From: Heterodera schachtii
Lineage: Eukaryota > Nematoda > Chromadorea > Rhabditida > Heteroderidae
DNA length: 64,000 nt
Assembly: GCA_023374025.1 (NCBI GenBank)
Contig: SIJG01000030.1
Location: 1,005,173-1,069,172 of the forward strand
Direction: 5' to 3'
This document shows positions 45,950 to 57,839 of the stretch, one piece after another; the stretch's first letter is position 1; each line of letters begins with the position of its first letter. Below the pieces are notes generated by a model, which saw only the letters and a program-made list of their open reading frames with translations, did not search any database and was not told the DNA's origin. A program made the translations under genes and the position numbers.

Positions 45950-47200
45950 AAGAATGCAGTTTATCACCAAAATCAGGAAAGGGTTTCCCATTGAATTTTG
46001 AGTAATAATAATAATTAGGGCTGCCAAAAATATGTACAAAAAGTGGTCAAAATATGTACATAAATATGTAAGAAAAATCCCAAAATAGGTACAAAAAAGC
46101 CCAAATATGTACCAAATATGTAAATAAAATTTTTAAAATGGTTATTTTTTACTTTTCAAAATTATTTTTTCACTATAAATTTCAAAAATTCTCAAATATA
46201 TTAAAAAAAAAAAAGAAAAAAATTTGCCGAAATTTTGGATTGTCCAAAATATGCAGAAAATATGTAAGAAAATCCCGAAATATGTAAATAGGTATATATA
46301 AAAACCACAAAATATGTAAAATATGTAAAAAAAAAAAAAGTCCCGATTTTTGTTCGCAGACACAAAAAGAAAGTGTTTTTCTTACTATTTAAAGCATGGA
46401 GAAGCCATGAAAAAATATTATTTACTTAAAATTGGCAGCCCTAATAATCAGTAGGGATGTCAAAAATATGTACAAAAAGTGCTCAAAATATGTAAAAAAA
46501 ATACCGAAATATGTAAGAAGAATACCAAAATATGTAAATAAAAATTTTTTAAATGCTTATTTTTTTTTGTTGTCCATCAGTTCGAATTTGCTAAAATGAT
46601 TAAAATGATGAATAATTTGATTAAAGCCCCCCCTGGCTTATTAATTAAAGAATATTTACATGAATATCTTCTATACATGATGTGGAAACCATTTTGAGTT
46701 TGTACGACAACAGCTCAAATAAATTAGTGCCATTGTTGGAGTAGGTTTTTTGACTAACTCACGTTCCGTGTTAGCTAAACACGTAAATTTTTAAATTTTC
46801 CAATGATGGGGAAAGGCATCATTTTTCCCACAGCATTCAAGACCTATTTTCGCGCATTATTTGGGCTGGCAATTTTATCGAAGAAAATTTGCAAAAACGT
46901 ACATAAAATATGTAAAAAAAAACCCGAAATATGTACAAAAACCAAAATATGTACCGAATATGTAAATAAAATTTGCAAAAAATTCTTAAAGGGTGAAATG
47001 GTATAAAATGCCATAAAAATGACCTAAATATGCTTAAAATCACATTTTAATATTTGGAAAATTATTTTTTGATATTTATTTTTTACCAGTGCGACTCAAA
47101 AAGTGCAAAAAATGTAGGAAAAGTGCTAAAAAGTCCAACCTATGTACCAAATATGTATAAAATCCAGGTTTTTGCAGAAGAGTAAATAAGTTATGAATAT
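45950..47200. repeat. dispersed AAATATGTACAAAA-type repeats
   Basis: Many variants of AAATATGTA, followed by CAAAAA or AAAAAAAATCCC, at 46020-46130, 46255-46340, 46460-46545 and 46895-47160. Similar blocks occur near 22860-23060 and 48040-48140, all in the RING-related neighbourhoods. No gene is seen. Confidence 0.6.
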
Positions 47201-48679
47201 TAGTCTTTTAAAATTTCCATGCTTAAAAATCATGTAAAATGAGTACATTTATAGGCATTTAAAAATGTATGTTAAAAGTATCATGTAAACTAGAAAAGTG
47301 CCTGATTTTGTTCAGCTAATATAAATTTGTGGAAAAACTGTCGGTTTGTTAAAAAATAATAAATTTAAAAAAAATTTACCCATTTTTTGAATAAAAAACC
47401 AAATAAATGTAAGATCATCATGCCTTTGTTTCATTATTTTCCGCTTTTTTAAACATTATTCCTATATATGCATTTTTCATAAATAATTTTACCCGTTTTA
47501 ACATTGTCAGTGTAAATTTCTTAATAAATTGAATTTCCCAAAATTGTGAAAATCTTTCAGATTTTAAAAGACATTGAATAAAAAGAATAATTTTTCAAAA
47601 AATTTACCCATTTTTTGAATAAGAAATCAATAGCTTTCTCCAAAAACGAAGATTAGTTTTTTCTGCCCCCATTTTGTCAATTCATTTTATTCATATAAAT
47701 TCTCTGATTATGAAGAAAATTAAAAAAGAAAATTCGGATCCAAAACAAACGGTTCGGGCCCCAAAAATTTTGCCAAGAAATAAATAAGTTTCTACTCACT
47801 CCGTGGTGGTAATTCATTGTCAATTGTCATCAACTTCACTACGACAAATAGGGCAGTTATTATGTTTTTGAAGCCAGTAATTAATTTTTAAGAGATATGG
47901 GCTCACTTAATTGAAATTTCGGCGGTGAATTCAGTATCAGTGAGCCCATTCCACCGGTCTCTAATACTCTGAGTACCAAAAATTGCCAAAATTTTGAATT
48001 TTTTTTTGAGAATTTACAAAAAAATCCATAAAAAATCCTCAAAATATGTTAAAAAAAATGAACAATGTTAGAAAAAGTCCAAAATATGTGTATTAAATAT
48101 GTATAAAAAACCCCGAATATGTAAAAATATGTCAATAAAAATCCCGATTTTTGCTCGCAAACACAGAAAAGAATGTTTTTCCTACTATTTAGAGCATAAA
48201 GAATTAAGGAAAAAATGTATTTACATAAAAATGACATCCCATATTTTTAAAAACCTTGCAATAGGTCAGTTCTTTGTCTTCTGACTCTGTGCCGAGCAAA
48301 TTGTCCTCATCCAAGCAGATTGAGCAAATTTGACTTTACGATTTATCATTTTGGCAATGCTTTGTATTTTTATGTCAAATTTGTTTTAAATTTAATAAAT
48401 TAATATTTTTTAAAATTTATTTTTACTTATTGAGCCGACTTTTTTTTTTTTTTTGCCTTTTTGGTGGCTTTTTTGATGCCGGAATGAAATGAAATGGCAT
48501 TTTTTTTTTTTACGAAATGCCTTTGCCAACTTTTGCATTAAACTCGGCTTATTTGGCGAAGCGCTTGTTCCTTCGTGACTTCCGATTTTGGTAATCTGCT
48601 GCTGATGATTGAGCACTTTCTACATTTTTTGCTAAAAAATTTTCGATTAAAAATTAAATAATTTTCTTTAATATTTTAC

Positions 48680-49292
48680 TTAATTCGCCGACTTTTTCTT
48701 TGCCTTTTTCGCCTAAATTTCTATTAAATAAGAAATGAAATAATTTCTTTAATATTTTACTTTTTTTGCCCACTTTTTCTTTGTCTTTACCGTCTAAAGT
48801 AGAGTTGAGCGGGACCGGGAATTTTGGGCAAACCCGGGACCGGGACCTTTTCGGGTTGAAAAACCGGAAATTTTTGGCTGGGAAAACCAGGAAAAAACCG
48901 GGACTAGTCCCGGTCCCGGTCAAAACCGGGACTTCGGTACTCAGTTGTCCGTGTTCAGTCCCGGTCCCGCTCAACTCTAGTCTATAGTTATATTAATTAA
49001 TAAATTAAATAATTTTCTTTAATATTTTACTTAATTCGCCGACTTTTTCTTTGCTTTTACCGCCTAAATTTGTGTTAATTAATAAATTAAATAATTTTCT
49101 TTAATATTTCTTTTTTTGCCGACTTTTTCTTTGCCTTTACCGCCTAAATTTATAATAATTAATAAATTAAATAATTTTCTTTAATATTTTACTTAATTCG
49201 CCGACTATTTTCTTTGCTTTTACCGCCTAAATTTGTTTTAATTAATAAATTAAATAATTTTCTTTGATATTTTACTTATTCGCCGACTTTTT
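48680..49292 (-). repeat. tandem array of micro-exon-plus-intron units
   Basis: Six copies on the minus strand: 49276-49292 (17 nt, truncated), 49193-49226 (34 nt, one extra base), near 49111-49143 (donor lost), 49031-49063 (33 nt), 48761-48793 (33 nt) and 48680-48712 (33 nt). Intact ones encode GKSKEKVGEL, GKDKEKVGKK and EKGKEKVGEL with a phase-1 Ser or Asn at the junction. The introns are also alike (TTAATTAATAAATTAAATAA, then TTTTCTTTAATATTTTAC), so whole exon-plus-intron modules of about 80-100 bases were duplicated. Confidence 0.8.
48800..48979. mobile_element. 180-bp hAT-like MITE inserted at a splice acceptor
   Basis: Perfect 21-bp terminal inverted repeats begin TAGAGTTGAGCGGGACCGGG. 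Flanking octamers GTCTAAAG (48792-48799) and GTCTATAG (48980-48987) differ at one base. Interior words ACCGGGAC/GTCCCGGT are reiterated. It interrupts the micro-exon array so that the duplicated target carries the TAGAC acceptor of the exon at 48761-48793. Confidence 0.8.
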
Positions 49293-50200
49293 CTAAATAC
49301 CACATTTGATTATTTGGCCAAATATGCCAATCGATTAAATACCATCGGTAAAGCAAAAAAAAAAACTATACAATTGTCTTGAAAACTGTAAATTTTTTTT
49401 ATAATTTTAAAAAACTTTAAACAAAAAATACAATAAAGGGTTGTCAGGGCTTATCATCATACAAATTCTATTGTGAATTTTTAATATTAACGGTGTGTGA
49501 TGAAAAAATATAAAAGTTATGGGGCCTCAAAAATCGAAATTTTGTCTGTTTTCTCTTGTACAAAATTGGTGGCTCTCTCTCTCTCTCTCTTTCTCACTGT
49601 TTTTCTTTATTTTTTCTAAAAACGGCATAAGATCGCAAAATTTGATCATTTTTGATGAAATCTGTTAACAAATTGCCCTCAAATTTTCTAATTTTTCAGG
49701 CCCCTGTTTTGAAAATTTTTTGGAAGAGAGCGCTACAAAAAATATAAAAAATTACATCGAAAAGCCGAATTTTTAAACTCTTTTATATTTTTTACTCCTT
49801 ATTCAAAAGAGAATTATCGCGTTATTGCCATACAATCTATAAGTTATATTTTAGTATGTTTATGACATTTTTGAATTTTTCGGAAATTAATTAAAAATGT
49901 GTTTTTGTGCGTTTTTCATCGTAAACAAAGCCACATGAAAGACATAAAGAATTAAAAATGCGACCTTATTATTACTTTTTCTCTAAAACTAAAAGTTTTC
50001 AAATTTTTAGTCAATATTTTTTGGTGTTAATATTTTAGCACTATATTTTGCGTTGTTTAGTCCATACAAACCTGCAGAAACTTAAAACCCGAAAAGTGTT
50101 ATGACAAAAAGCAACAAGTTTATGCAACAAGGACCCAATAAATGAATTTTTGGGTGAATCATCGGTTCATCATACTCACTTATTGTAAGCATCACACCAT
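49293..50200. other. spacer with promoter-like and repeat fragments
   Basis: An ATGCCA box lies near 49328, within TTGGCCAAATATGCCAATCG. A short CT tract is at 49568-49600 and a degenerate GC-palindrome repeat at 49655-49760. No complete gene. Confidence 0.4.
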
Positions 50201-52929
50201 TTACCCTCTTCATCTCTCATTCAGTCGCTTCATTATCCATCATCCTCCTCGTCATTCATCATCTTCTTCCTCCTCATCATCATTAATCGTCTTCCTCTTC
50301 CGAATCATCAGTCATGTCTTCCTCTTCCGAATCATCAGTCATGTCTTCATCGTGCTGTCCTTGCTAATGCTCCTGTTCCTGATTCTGTTCTTGATTTTGT
50401 TGCTGTACGTGACGAATGCGTTCCACTTCCTTTTCTTTTCGCTTCTGTTCTTCCTTTCTCTCACGCTCCTCTTCCTCCTCTCGTTCCTTTGCATGGCGTG
50501 CCTCACGTTCCTCGTCCGATTCTTCCCACTCGTTCTCCTTCTCAACTCGTTCCCATTCCGGGTGTCCCGGCGGGTACGGTTCTTCGACGCCGAATGCCTT
50601 ACGAATTTCCTGCGGCGTTTTGCCATTGATCCATTTGACTTTCACTATCTCATACACATTGTCAATGTATTTATCGTTTATTAAACGTTCAATTTCATAA
50701 AAGTCCGCGGCCTTAACATTCACACAAATAAAGTTTATTTTAATGCTAATGGAAACGAATTCCTTTCGGCATTTCAGGGAATTCGGCTCAATTTACTCTC
50801 CGTTGAAGGCCCAGGCTCAATTTATGGGTTTTCTGCATTTTTATATTATTTAAGTTTCTTATCACAAATGTCTGTGAAGTAATTTAGTCTGTTTTATTTA
50901 AAAAATAAACTAGATTCGGATTTTTTCAAATTTACACTTAAAACTTCTTTGTAGAAAATTTTTAAAAACCAGAAGCCCGATCGAAAAATAACAGATAGAC
51001 CCCACATTTTAAAAATTTAACCAAGTTTCAAAGCCATGAAAAATTTAGTGATTTTTAAAGGCATTGATATGAAAAATAAAGTATCAAAAATCCAGAACCA
51101 TATAAACCCTGAACATTTCTTCAATGGATTTTGATCCAATTTTAACCTTACTGAATCATTACATGTTAACACCCTTTTTGGGTAGTTGCTATTCTTAAAA
51201 AAAGAAACTTACCCGAACCATCTCAAGGTCTGTTTTCACGTCCCATTGCATGATGTGTGGCGGAGGTACGAATGTTTGGATTTACTCCACAATTGTTGCA
51301 GCTTTGGCATTTGATGCCGATGCCTCTGCGACTTCTCCAGTTGGCACATCCGAACCCATTGGCACATCAGTTGTTTTCTTTAGTCCATCTGAATATCATT
51401 GGGAATTGATTAAATGGATTTAATCTTTAAATGTATTGGCAGCCCAATAAAAAAAGAATAAAATAGAAAATTATATAATAATTTTTGGTACTTTTTTGTT
51501 AAGCCGCACTCCCCTAAAATTTCATGGTCCCGAATAATGAATTTTTCTTTACTATTTCTAGGCACTAACCAGGAATTTGGTGCCAAACTGAAATTTATAT
51601 ATGCATTTTCATTATAGAATTTTATCAAAGATTTTTAAAGAACAAGCTGCTTGCTACAAGTCCCTCTGTACATTTTTAGATTTTCTCAAAAACATAGATA
51701 TTTTTAGTGGATTTTTTCGAAAAATCTTAGACAAAATTATATGAATTCATGGCTTTAAAAATTATTTGTAGTCTTGACAACCTATTCATGATTAGGCATA
51801 AAAAACAATACAGGTGAGTTTTGGTTTGTCGTGCTCATGCCATTTTAAGGAGTGTGCATAACGAATAAATTTATCACCCTTTTTCGTGGTTCTAAATGAA
51901 GACTTTAAAAGCATTTTTCCAAATTATGGTATTAAGTAATGGTGCCCCATTGTCCCACTCCCACACGAACCGAATTTGTACTTGTAGTCTTCACACAATT
52001 TAATAAGTTTTAGCATGATGTCACTTTTGAAATCCCGGACAGGAACCCGGATTGGCCTCTGGAATATTTTTATCGTCAGATATTATATTTTTAAGAAAAA
52101 ATTAAGAATTTTTAAAAATTTAGAAGTTTCAAATCCGCCGTATATGCTACAAATATCAAAAAAGGTTCAAAAAAACCGGATCTCCTTCATCGGCAGCATC
52201 TAAAAAAAGAAATTTTAAATCATAAAAGTTGAAATAAAATGCGTACTGTTACCGTCAAGCATTTTTGGCAACTACGTGAAAAAACGGAACGCATCAAAAT
52301 GAATATTTAACACCAGAGTGACATTATCCCGCACACAATTGAACACAAAAATTGGAGCTGCAAGAATTATTGTTAGGATTTTTAGTAAATTTTTACAATA
52401 TTATTCTTAAAAATATAAAAAATCATATTATATCACATTTTAATTTCAATAATTAAATAATAGAGATAAAGATATCCTAGATTAATCACAGAAAGATATG
52501 AAATGACTTAGATAGGATTGGGTGCCAGCAGCCAAAAAGTGAAGAGTTAAGGGACCCGATCAATGACCCGATCAGGAAAGAATTTTCAAAAAAAAAAGAT
52601 TTCGAATTATTTATTTTATTTTTTTATATAATATCTCTAAGGAAAATAATATTTAAATTTTTTTAACTGAATATTTTTAATTTAATTTTTTAATAATTAA
52701 CCAAAAATATCAAAATTTACCGTTTTTATTTTCAACATTTTTTGCTCTTCCTCTTTCGGACCAATAATGGTTCCTGTAACATATTATAGTCGAAGGTCCA
52801 TTAATCGTTGTAAATGGGAGAGGGGATTTGTCATATTTATTATTTTTTAATATTTTTAAATCTGTTTTTTCTAAATTCAAAATCCCGAAAATTTTATCCG
52901 GCGAGGTCCCGTTCCGCAAAAAAAATTTT

Positions 52930-53500
52930 TTTTTGCGAATACATATAAAAATTAATTATATTTGTTACTATCGCGAAATCAACCACTTTTGAACTAGCAC
53001 TGCTTAATTTTCCGGTTGAAAAATGTGAGAATTTAAATTTTACCAATCCGGAAACTGGTTCCGGGTCCGTCAAGAAAATCCGGTTTGGCCTGTTTTGAAG
53101 ACATGGACCTTGGGAGACCGGTTACTTATGAAAATATCAGCCCGGCTGGGCCCGGCGGGGTCAGGCTGTTTGAAAATCTCGGTCTCTACCAAGAATATTT
53201 AATTTGGTTGAGAATGAAATTTATGGCCAAAAATTCGCATCCGCGACGTATCGGCCTACGACATTTTGTCCTGCTTTTTTAGCTATTCATAACCACCTTA
53301 TTTTTACCACAGCCCCCGCAGGGAGGGGGGGTGCCCCTTGGAATGAAAATTTTTTTTTTTAAGTAGGGATGTGGATACATTTTCATAAATTCTTTGTTCA
53401 AAAAAAATCATTTTTCCTTCCAACCCCATTAAGCCTCCTTTCAAATGAATGAATTAAACTGAATTTCCCCACTCTCCCCTCCACTCCCCCCTTTAGTGTT
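52930..53500. other. non-coding stretch between SKP1-like exons
   Basis: Contains a GC-rich island at 53040-53190 with reiterated CCGG words (CCGGTTTGG, CCCGGCTGGGCCCGGCGGGG). This is probably another decayed mobile element inside a long intron. Confidence 0.4.
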
Positions 53501-53564
53501 CATTTTTCATTGGCTAATAAAAATTCTTCTGGTTGACCCTTGCAGTTCTTTCTTGGTTATGGAC

Positions 53565-54205
53565 CTGCTGTTCTCCCCGATTTGCATTGACCAATTGATC
53601 ACTTTTGGCTTGGATCTGTTCTCCGTGTTGTTGCGCATTGACCGATTGATCACTTTTGGCTTGGACCATTTCTCCTTCATTGACCAAATGATCACTTTTG
53701 GATTGGATCTGTTCTCCGTGTTGTTTCGCATTGACCGATTGATCACTTTTGGCTTGGACCATTTCTCCTTCATTGACCGATTGATCACTTTTGGATTGTA
53801 TCTGTTCTCCGTGTTGTTGCGCATTGACCGATTGATCACTTTTGGCTTGGACCATTTCTCCTACATTGAGATTGATCACTTTTGGCTTGGACCATTTCTC
53901 CTTCATTGACCGATTGATCACTTTTGGCATGGACCATTTCTCCTTCATTGACCGATTGATCACTTTTGGCTTGGACCATTTCTCCTTCATTGACCGATTG
54001 ATCACTTTTGGCTTGGACCATTTCTCCTTCATTGACTGATTGATCACTTTTGCTTGGACCATTTCTCCTTCATTGACCAATTGATCACTTTTGGCTTGGA
54101 CCATTTCTCCTTCATTGACCGATTGATCACTTTTGGATTGGATCTGTTCTCCGTGTTGTTGCGCATTGCGCGATTGATCACTTTCCAAAATCCCGCGCGG
54201 GATCC
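53565..54205 (-). repeat. coding minisatellite, 42- and 51-bp units
   Basis: At least a dozen units share ATTGACCGATTGATCACTTT and GGCTTGGA. The 42-bp units encode AKSDQSVNEGEMVQ and the 51-bp units encode SKSDQSVNAQQHGEQIQ. The exon is 641 nt, has the expected phases (1 in, 0 out) and stays open. Single-base indels inside the array shift the central units to a second open frame (PKVINRSMKEKWSK) and back. The homologous exon of the intact gene (62360-62451) has only about two units. Confidence 0.8.
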
Positions 54206-54897
54206 CTTTAAATGCAGGATTTGCGGGATTTATACCTGCGGGGTCCCATCCAGCAACAATATTGAATTCCAATTCCCCAGCTGGATCCGCAAATTCGAAC
54301 TTTCCGTGCTCTACTCTCTATTAATTGTCCCCCACTCCCACACGAACCGAATTTGTACTTGTATTCCTCAGACATTTTCATCAGTTTTATCATGATGTCA
54401 CTTTTGAAATTCTGAGCCGAACTCAGGATTGGCTTCTGGAACATTTTTATTTATCGTCAGATATTACATTTAAAAAAATTTAAGAATTTTTAAAAATTTC
54501 GAATTTCATATCCATCCATTTGGACCATAAAAATCAAAAAAAAACTAAAAACCAAAAATTCAAAACATTAATAATATTTTAACAAATACCTGATATGCTT
54601 CGTCGGGAATATCTTAAAAATGTAAAAAAATTAAATGCAATTTATCTGAAAAAGTTGAAATAAAATTAGTGCTAATACCTTCAAGCACATGTGACAACGT
54701 CTTGGAAAGCTGGACTGTATCAAGATGAACATTTAACACCAGAGTGACATTGTCCTTACACTTGAACACAAAAATTGTAGCTGAAAATTGAAATTTTTAG
54801 AAAATAAATTTTTTTAGCAATTTTTTTATTTCACAAAATTATTGCTAAAAAATGTAAAATTTAAAGAAATGAAAGATTTGAGTAAAATGAAAAGATA

Positions 54898-55944
54898 TCA
54901 AATATATACAACTTTCATGCGTAATATATCCCAGATTAAATCTAAGAAATTGATACAGATAGTATAAAGAAAACAACTGCTGAGCTTGGAGCTGCGTCGG
55001 CATGCCTTAGCAATGTGCCCTTGTCCTTGACATTTATGGCATGTGGCGTCATTGAATCGGCAATCAGTGCGCCAATGATCCGACTGTCCACATGAGACGC
55101 ACGGATGCGTTGGTGATCCGCGGCTTTCTTTGCCGTAATTGGTGTTCGGTGGACGCGCGGGTTGCTCCTTTGCATTGTTGGCCCTCTTGGGGTGTTGCGG
55201 TGTTTTGCCTTTCGGGTCCCTCCACTGTTGTGGCCGGGTGTGAATGGCATGGGTTGCAACAGGAGGTGATGCCAATGTGAGCGCGCTGTCCTTCACCAGT
55301 TGGATGGTCCTTAACTCCTCTTCGATTTGCTTGAGCGTGAGTTGCGTGCCGTTTTTCTGTGCTTCTTCGAGCATTTTTAGGCACTTTTGGCGCAAATCGT
55401 GGTGCTCGTCGCGAAGTGCAATCACGAGAATGATGCACTTTAGCTGCTCCTTTGTTAAACTGAGGTCGGCATTTTCACAAACGGCGTTGATGTGTGCCAC
55501 CAAAGATGTGATGTCCTGGCTCGGCTTTTGGCGAATTTGAAAGCACTTGAAGCGGCGGACGAAAAGTGAGCGGGTTTCGGCGAACAAATCCTTGAGCTTC
55601 GTCAGCGATTCGCCCCATTTAACCTGATCGGGTTGAGTTGGGCTGATGCTGTCTCTGTACTTGTTGTATTCGTCGTCGCCCAATTTGCCAAGAAGAAGCC
55701 GAACTTTGGTCGGTTCGGGAAGCTCCTTTCCGTCCTCTTCGATCAGCACTCCAAATCTCTTAAACCACCGGTCAAATGTGTTGCCGCATTCCGAATCGTA
55801 GCGGAATTTGGTGATCCGGTTGTCCAAGGAGCTGGCCAGAGTCGCGTGTGCCAATGAGGATGAAGCCGTATTTGCAGGTGCCGCATTTCCGGCAAATCGT
55901 GCAAAAACTGCGTCGAGCACTTGCTGCAGTTGGGTGGCGTCCAT
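54898..55944 (-). pseudogene. gag: retrotransposon Gag fragment with two CCHC zinc knuckles
   Basis: Starts MDATQLQQVLDAVFARFAGN. The middle has a Gag-like FDRWFKRF...DDEYNKYRDS...RRFKCFQIRQKPSQDITSLV segment. Near the end are two CX2CX4HX4C knuckles (C-V-S-C and C-H-K-C). This is typical of LTR retrotransposons; Ty3/Gypsy is most likely. After about 54957 the frame runs into intron-type sequence identical to 61490 and below, so the element is truncated at its 3' side, with no protease or polymerase and no identifiable LTR. GC content and codon use differ sharply from the neighbours. It sits just upstream of the broken SKP1-like copy and may have removed its 5' module. Confidence 0.8.
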
Positions 55945-55983
55945 TGGCTTTGACTCGTCCGGTGATCAGCAATTAACCACGCA

Positions 55984-56160
55984 GAGTGGCTCCTCACCCG
56001 CCTAGGGACTATTGGATGTCGAAATTGAAGAAAACCGCGTCTTGCGGAACCTCACCCGCATAGGGTCTATTGGTTTTTGTCGAATTTAACCGCTAAATTT
56101 AGCGGACCTCACCCGTCTTGGGACTATTGGTTTTGTTGAAGTTGGGTTGCAGTTTCCACT
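55984..56160 (-). repeat. three spaced copies of CCAATAG...CGGGTGAGG in the gag leader
   Basis: On the minus strand, CCAATAG(T/A)CCC followed by CGGGTGAGG occurs at 56107-56130, 56050-56073 and 55992-56015, spaced 57-58 bases. They precede the gag start at 55944. They could be packaging, primer-binding-region or promoter repeats. Which one is not visible from sequence. Confidence 0.6.
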
Positions 56161-56185
56161 CCCGCCCAGATTTTCATGTAATAAT

Positions 56186-56786
56186 TAGGGTCGCGATTTC
56201 TAGTGAAAAACTATTTTTTTTGCTCAATTGGTTTGAAGAAAGGAGCTCAAAAAACGCATTTCTGCATTAAAAATTTTCGATTCTGACGTCATTATCCGTC
56301 ACTAGAAATCACTATTTTGGCACTTTGTCACTAAAATAGTGAAAATTCACTATTTTGGCATTTTGTCACTATTTCGATATTTTTTGGAAAATTTCTCATT
56401 AAAAATGCAATAAAAACGAAAAATGCACCCCCTAAGAATCGGCCTCAAAAATTTTAGAAAAATACACCCCTAAAATCGACGCAAAAAAAAAATACACTCC
56501 CAAGAAATGAAAAATTTTCTCAAAAATGCATTTTTCTTGGCAAGAATTTTAATTTTAAACATTATTTTTAGGTACCTATTTTTGGTTTTTTGCCCTTAAA
56601 ATCCCAGCCCTGCTCAATTGCAATAGTGGAATAAAAATTATTTTTGCTTAATTTTTGGCTAAAAATTATGTAACTATTTATCACTATTTCGGACTTTTTG
56701 ACACTATTTGTCACTATTTTGACATTTTTACTCACTATTTTAGTTAACTATTTCGAGATTTTTCGTCACTAAAAGTCGCGACCCTA
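56186..56786. mobile_element. 601-bp hAT-like MITE
   Basis: Inverted ends TAGGGTCGCGATTTCTAGTG and (inverted) TAGGGTCGCGACTTTTAGTG. Flanking octamers GTAATAAT and GTAGTAAT differ at one base. Both ends carry reiterated CACTATTT(T/C)GGCA/ACTATTTGTCAC words. No coding sequence. Confidence 0.75.
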
Positions 56787-56809
56787 GTAGTAATAGTGGA
56801 GATGAATTT

Positions 56810-57245
56810 TAACACTCTCCCTCTATATTTCTCTACCTCACACACACGTTCTCTCTCCATTCTTCCCTCTCATCAGTCCCTCTCTATCTGTTTTCTTTAT
56901 CCCTCTCTCCTTTTACTATCTCTCTCTCTCTCTCTCATTCCATTTTTTCACATTTCTCTCTGCCTATCTCTTTCCCTCTTTGTCACATTCGCTCCTATTC
57001 TTACTCTCTCTCTCTCTCTCTTTTCCCACTCAATTCTTTCTCTCATTCCTCCCTCCCTCAATCTCTTTCTCTGTCTCTCGCTCCTCTCTCTCCTTCCTAT
57101 CTCTCTCTCTCACTCTATTTCTCTTTTCTCTATTTCCCACCCCTCAGGCTTGATTTAGGGAGTGGGTAAATCCCCTCATCACAGTGTGTGCGCATTAAAT
57201 GCCACATTTGATTTATGTGGCAAAATATGCCAACTTAATGGGTTA
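56810..57245. promoter_or_regulatory. CT tract plus ATGCCA boxes, orphan promoter-like block
   Basis: CT microsatellite at 56815-57140 is followed by AGGCTTGATTTAGGG, then ATGCCAC near 57199 and TATGCCAACTTAATGG near 57227. It matches the blocks at 3.1-3.5 and 10.1-10.4 kb. Long Leu/Ser-rich frames in the CT tract are not proteins. No family gene starts next to it. Confidence 0.4.
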
Positions 57246-57293
57246 GGGGGTGGTGAAAAGTCTGTATCACTACTGTGTGTGTGTGCATTAAAT

Positions 57294-57790
57294 CAGGGTG
57301 CCGATCTGTTCTTATTTATAAGAAATGTTCTGATTTGGAGGGTTCAAATCTTACAAAATAAAAATGTTCTTATTTGTAAGAAATGTTTTGATTTCGGGCT
57401 ATTGTTCTTATTTTGTTCTTATTTCTTAAAATTCTTCAGAAAATTTGTAATTTTATGGCGTAATGTCACTTTGATTTTCAAAATTTTCCACGACGGTGCC
57501 TAACGGCACCGCCGGACCCCAAAAATACTTTGTTTTCTTAAAAATTGGCTCAGAATCACAAAATTTGGATAATTTTTGGACAAAATCTGTTAACTGTTTT
57601 CTTAAAAATTGGCTCAGAATCACAAAATTTGGACAATTTTTGGACAAAATCTGCTAACAAATTATACACAATTTTCAAAAATTTTCCCGGCGGCGCCTTT
57701 CGGCACCGCCGGCCTTCCGACCCGCTTGTTCCCAAAAAGTCTTTGAAAAATGCGCCGCAAAAAAAATCGTAAAATCTGATATTTTTTTGA
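57294..57790. mobile_element. partial copy of the CAGGG hAT-like element with GC palindrome
   Basis: The left end CAGGGTGCCGATCTGTTCTT follows TTAAAT as at 22086. The TTCTTATTT hairpins and the block CCCGGCGGCGCCTTTCGGCA ending CCGCCGG are present. A 63-66-bp unit (TTTTCTTAAAAATTGGCTCA...) is tandemly duplicated at 57532-57658. The right terminal repeat is not found. Confidence 0.65.
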
Positions 57791-57839
57791 GCCCGATTGC
57801 ATTAAATGTACGATTTGCGTATTTCCTCCCCAAAATTAT

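Larger units (their letters stand above)
47820..49292 (-). pseudogene. RING-H2 micro-exon gene relic
   Basis: On the minus strand: a micro-exon array (48680-49292), a KNVESAQSS-type exon with A-run expansions and frame slips (48427-48631), a RING first half at about 48255-48335 (QICSICLDEDNLL...YCK) and a RING last exon at 47820-47874 (WLQKHNNCPICRSEVDDN, then stop). The exon carrying the H-x2-H-x2-C ligands is missing. The acceptor before the last exon reads CTG instead of CAG, and no signal peptide was found. The remaining pieces match the 39863-41674 gene exon by exon. Confidence 0.7.
50364..54780 (-). pseudogene. SKP1-like gene with coding minisatellite and several stops
   Basis: Exon equivalents are 54679-54780 (BTB start), 54590-54612 (23-nt linker, DIPDEAYQ), 54348-54435 (KPILSSAQNFKSDIMIKLMK), 53565-54205 (repeat exon), about 52725-52785 (degenerate), 52253-52357 (second BTB start), 52177-52199, 51971-52058, 51213-51388 and 50364-50711 (C-terminal helices and charged tail). 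Order and phases parallel the intact gene at 59592-63896. Lesions: TAG in 52253-52357, TAA at about 51290 where relatives have GAA, a frame slip in the degenerate exon, and a TAG shortening the acidic tail. No signal peptide exon lies upstream, where a retroelement fragment begins. Confidence 0.75.

Noticed and set aside
46142..47043. Phe/Tyr/Ile-rich frames over 60 residues
   Set aside because: Produced by reiterated AAATATGTA repeats; no codon bias or splice support.
53496..54395. Plus-strand open frames with repeated DHFSFIDRLITFGL peptides
   Set aside because: Antisense of the coding minisatellite; units are multiples of three, so all frames stay open. Splice phases and homology support the minus strand.
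55064..55997. Overlapping frames on both strands of the gag region
   Set aside because: Shadows of the single gag frame, which alone has zinc knuckles and a Gag-like core.
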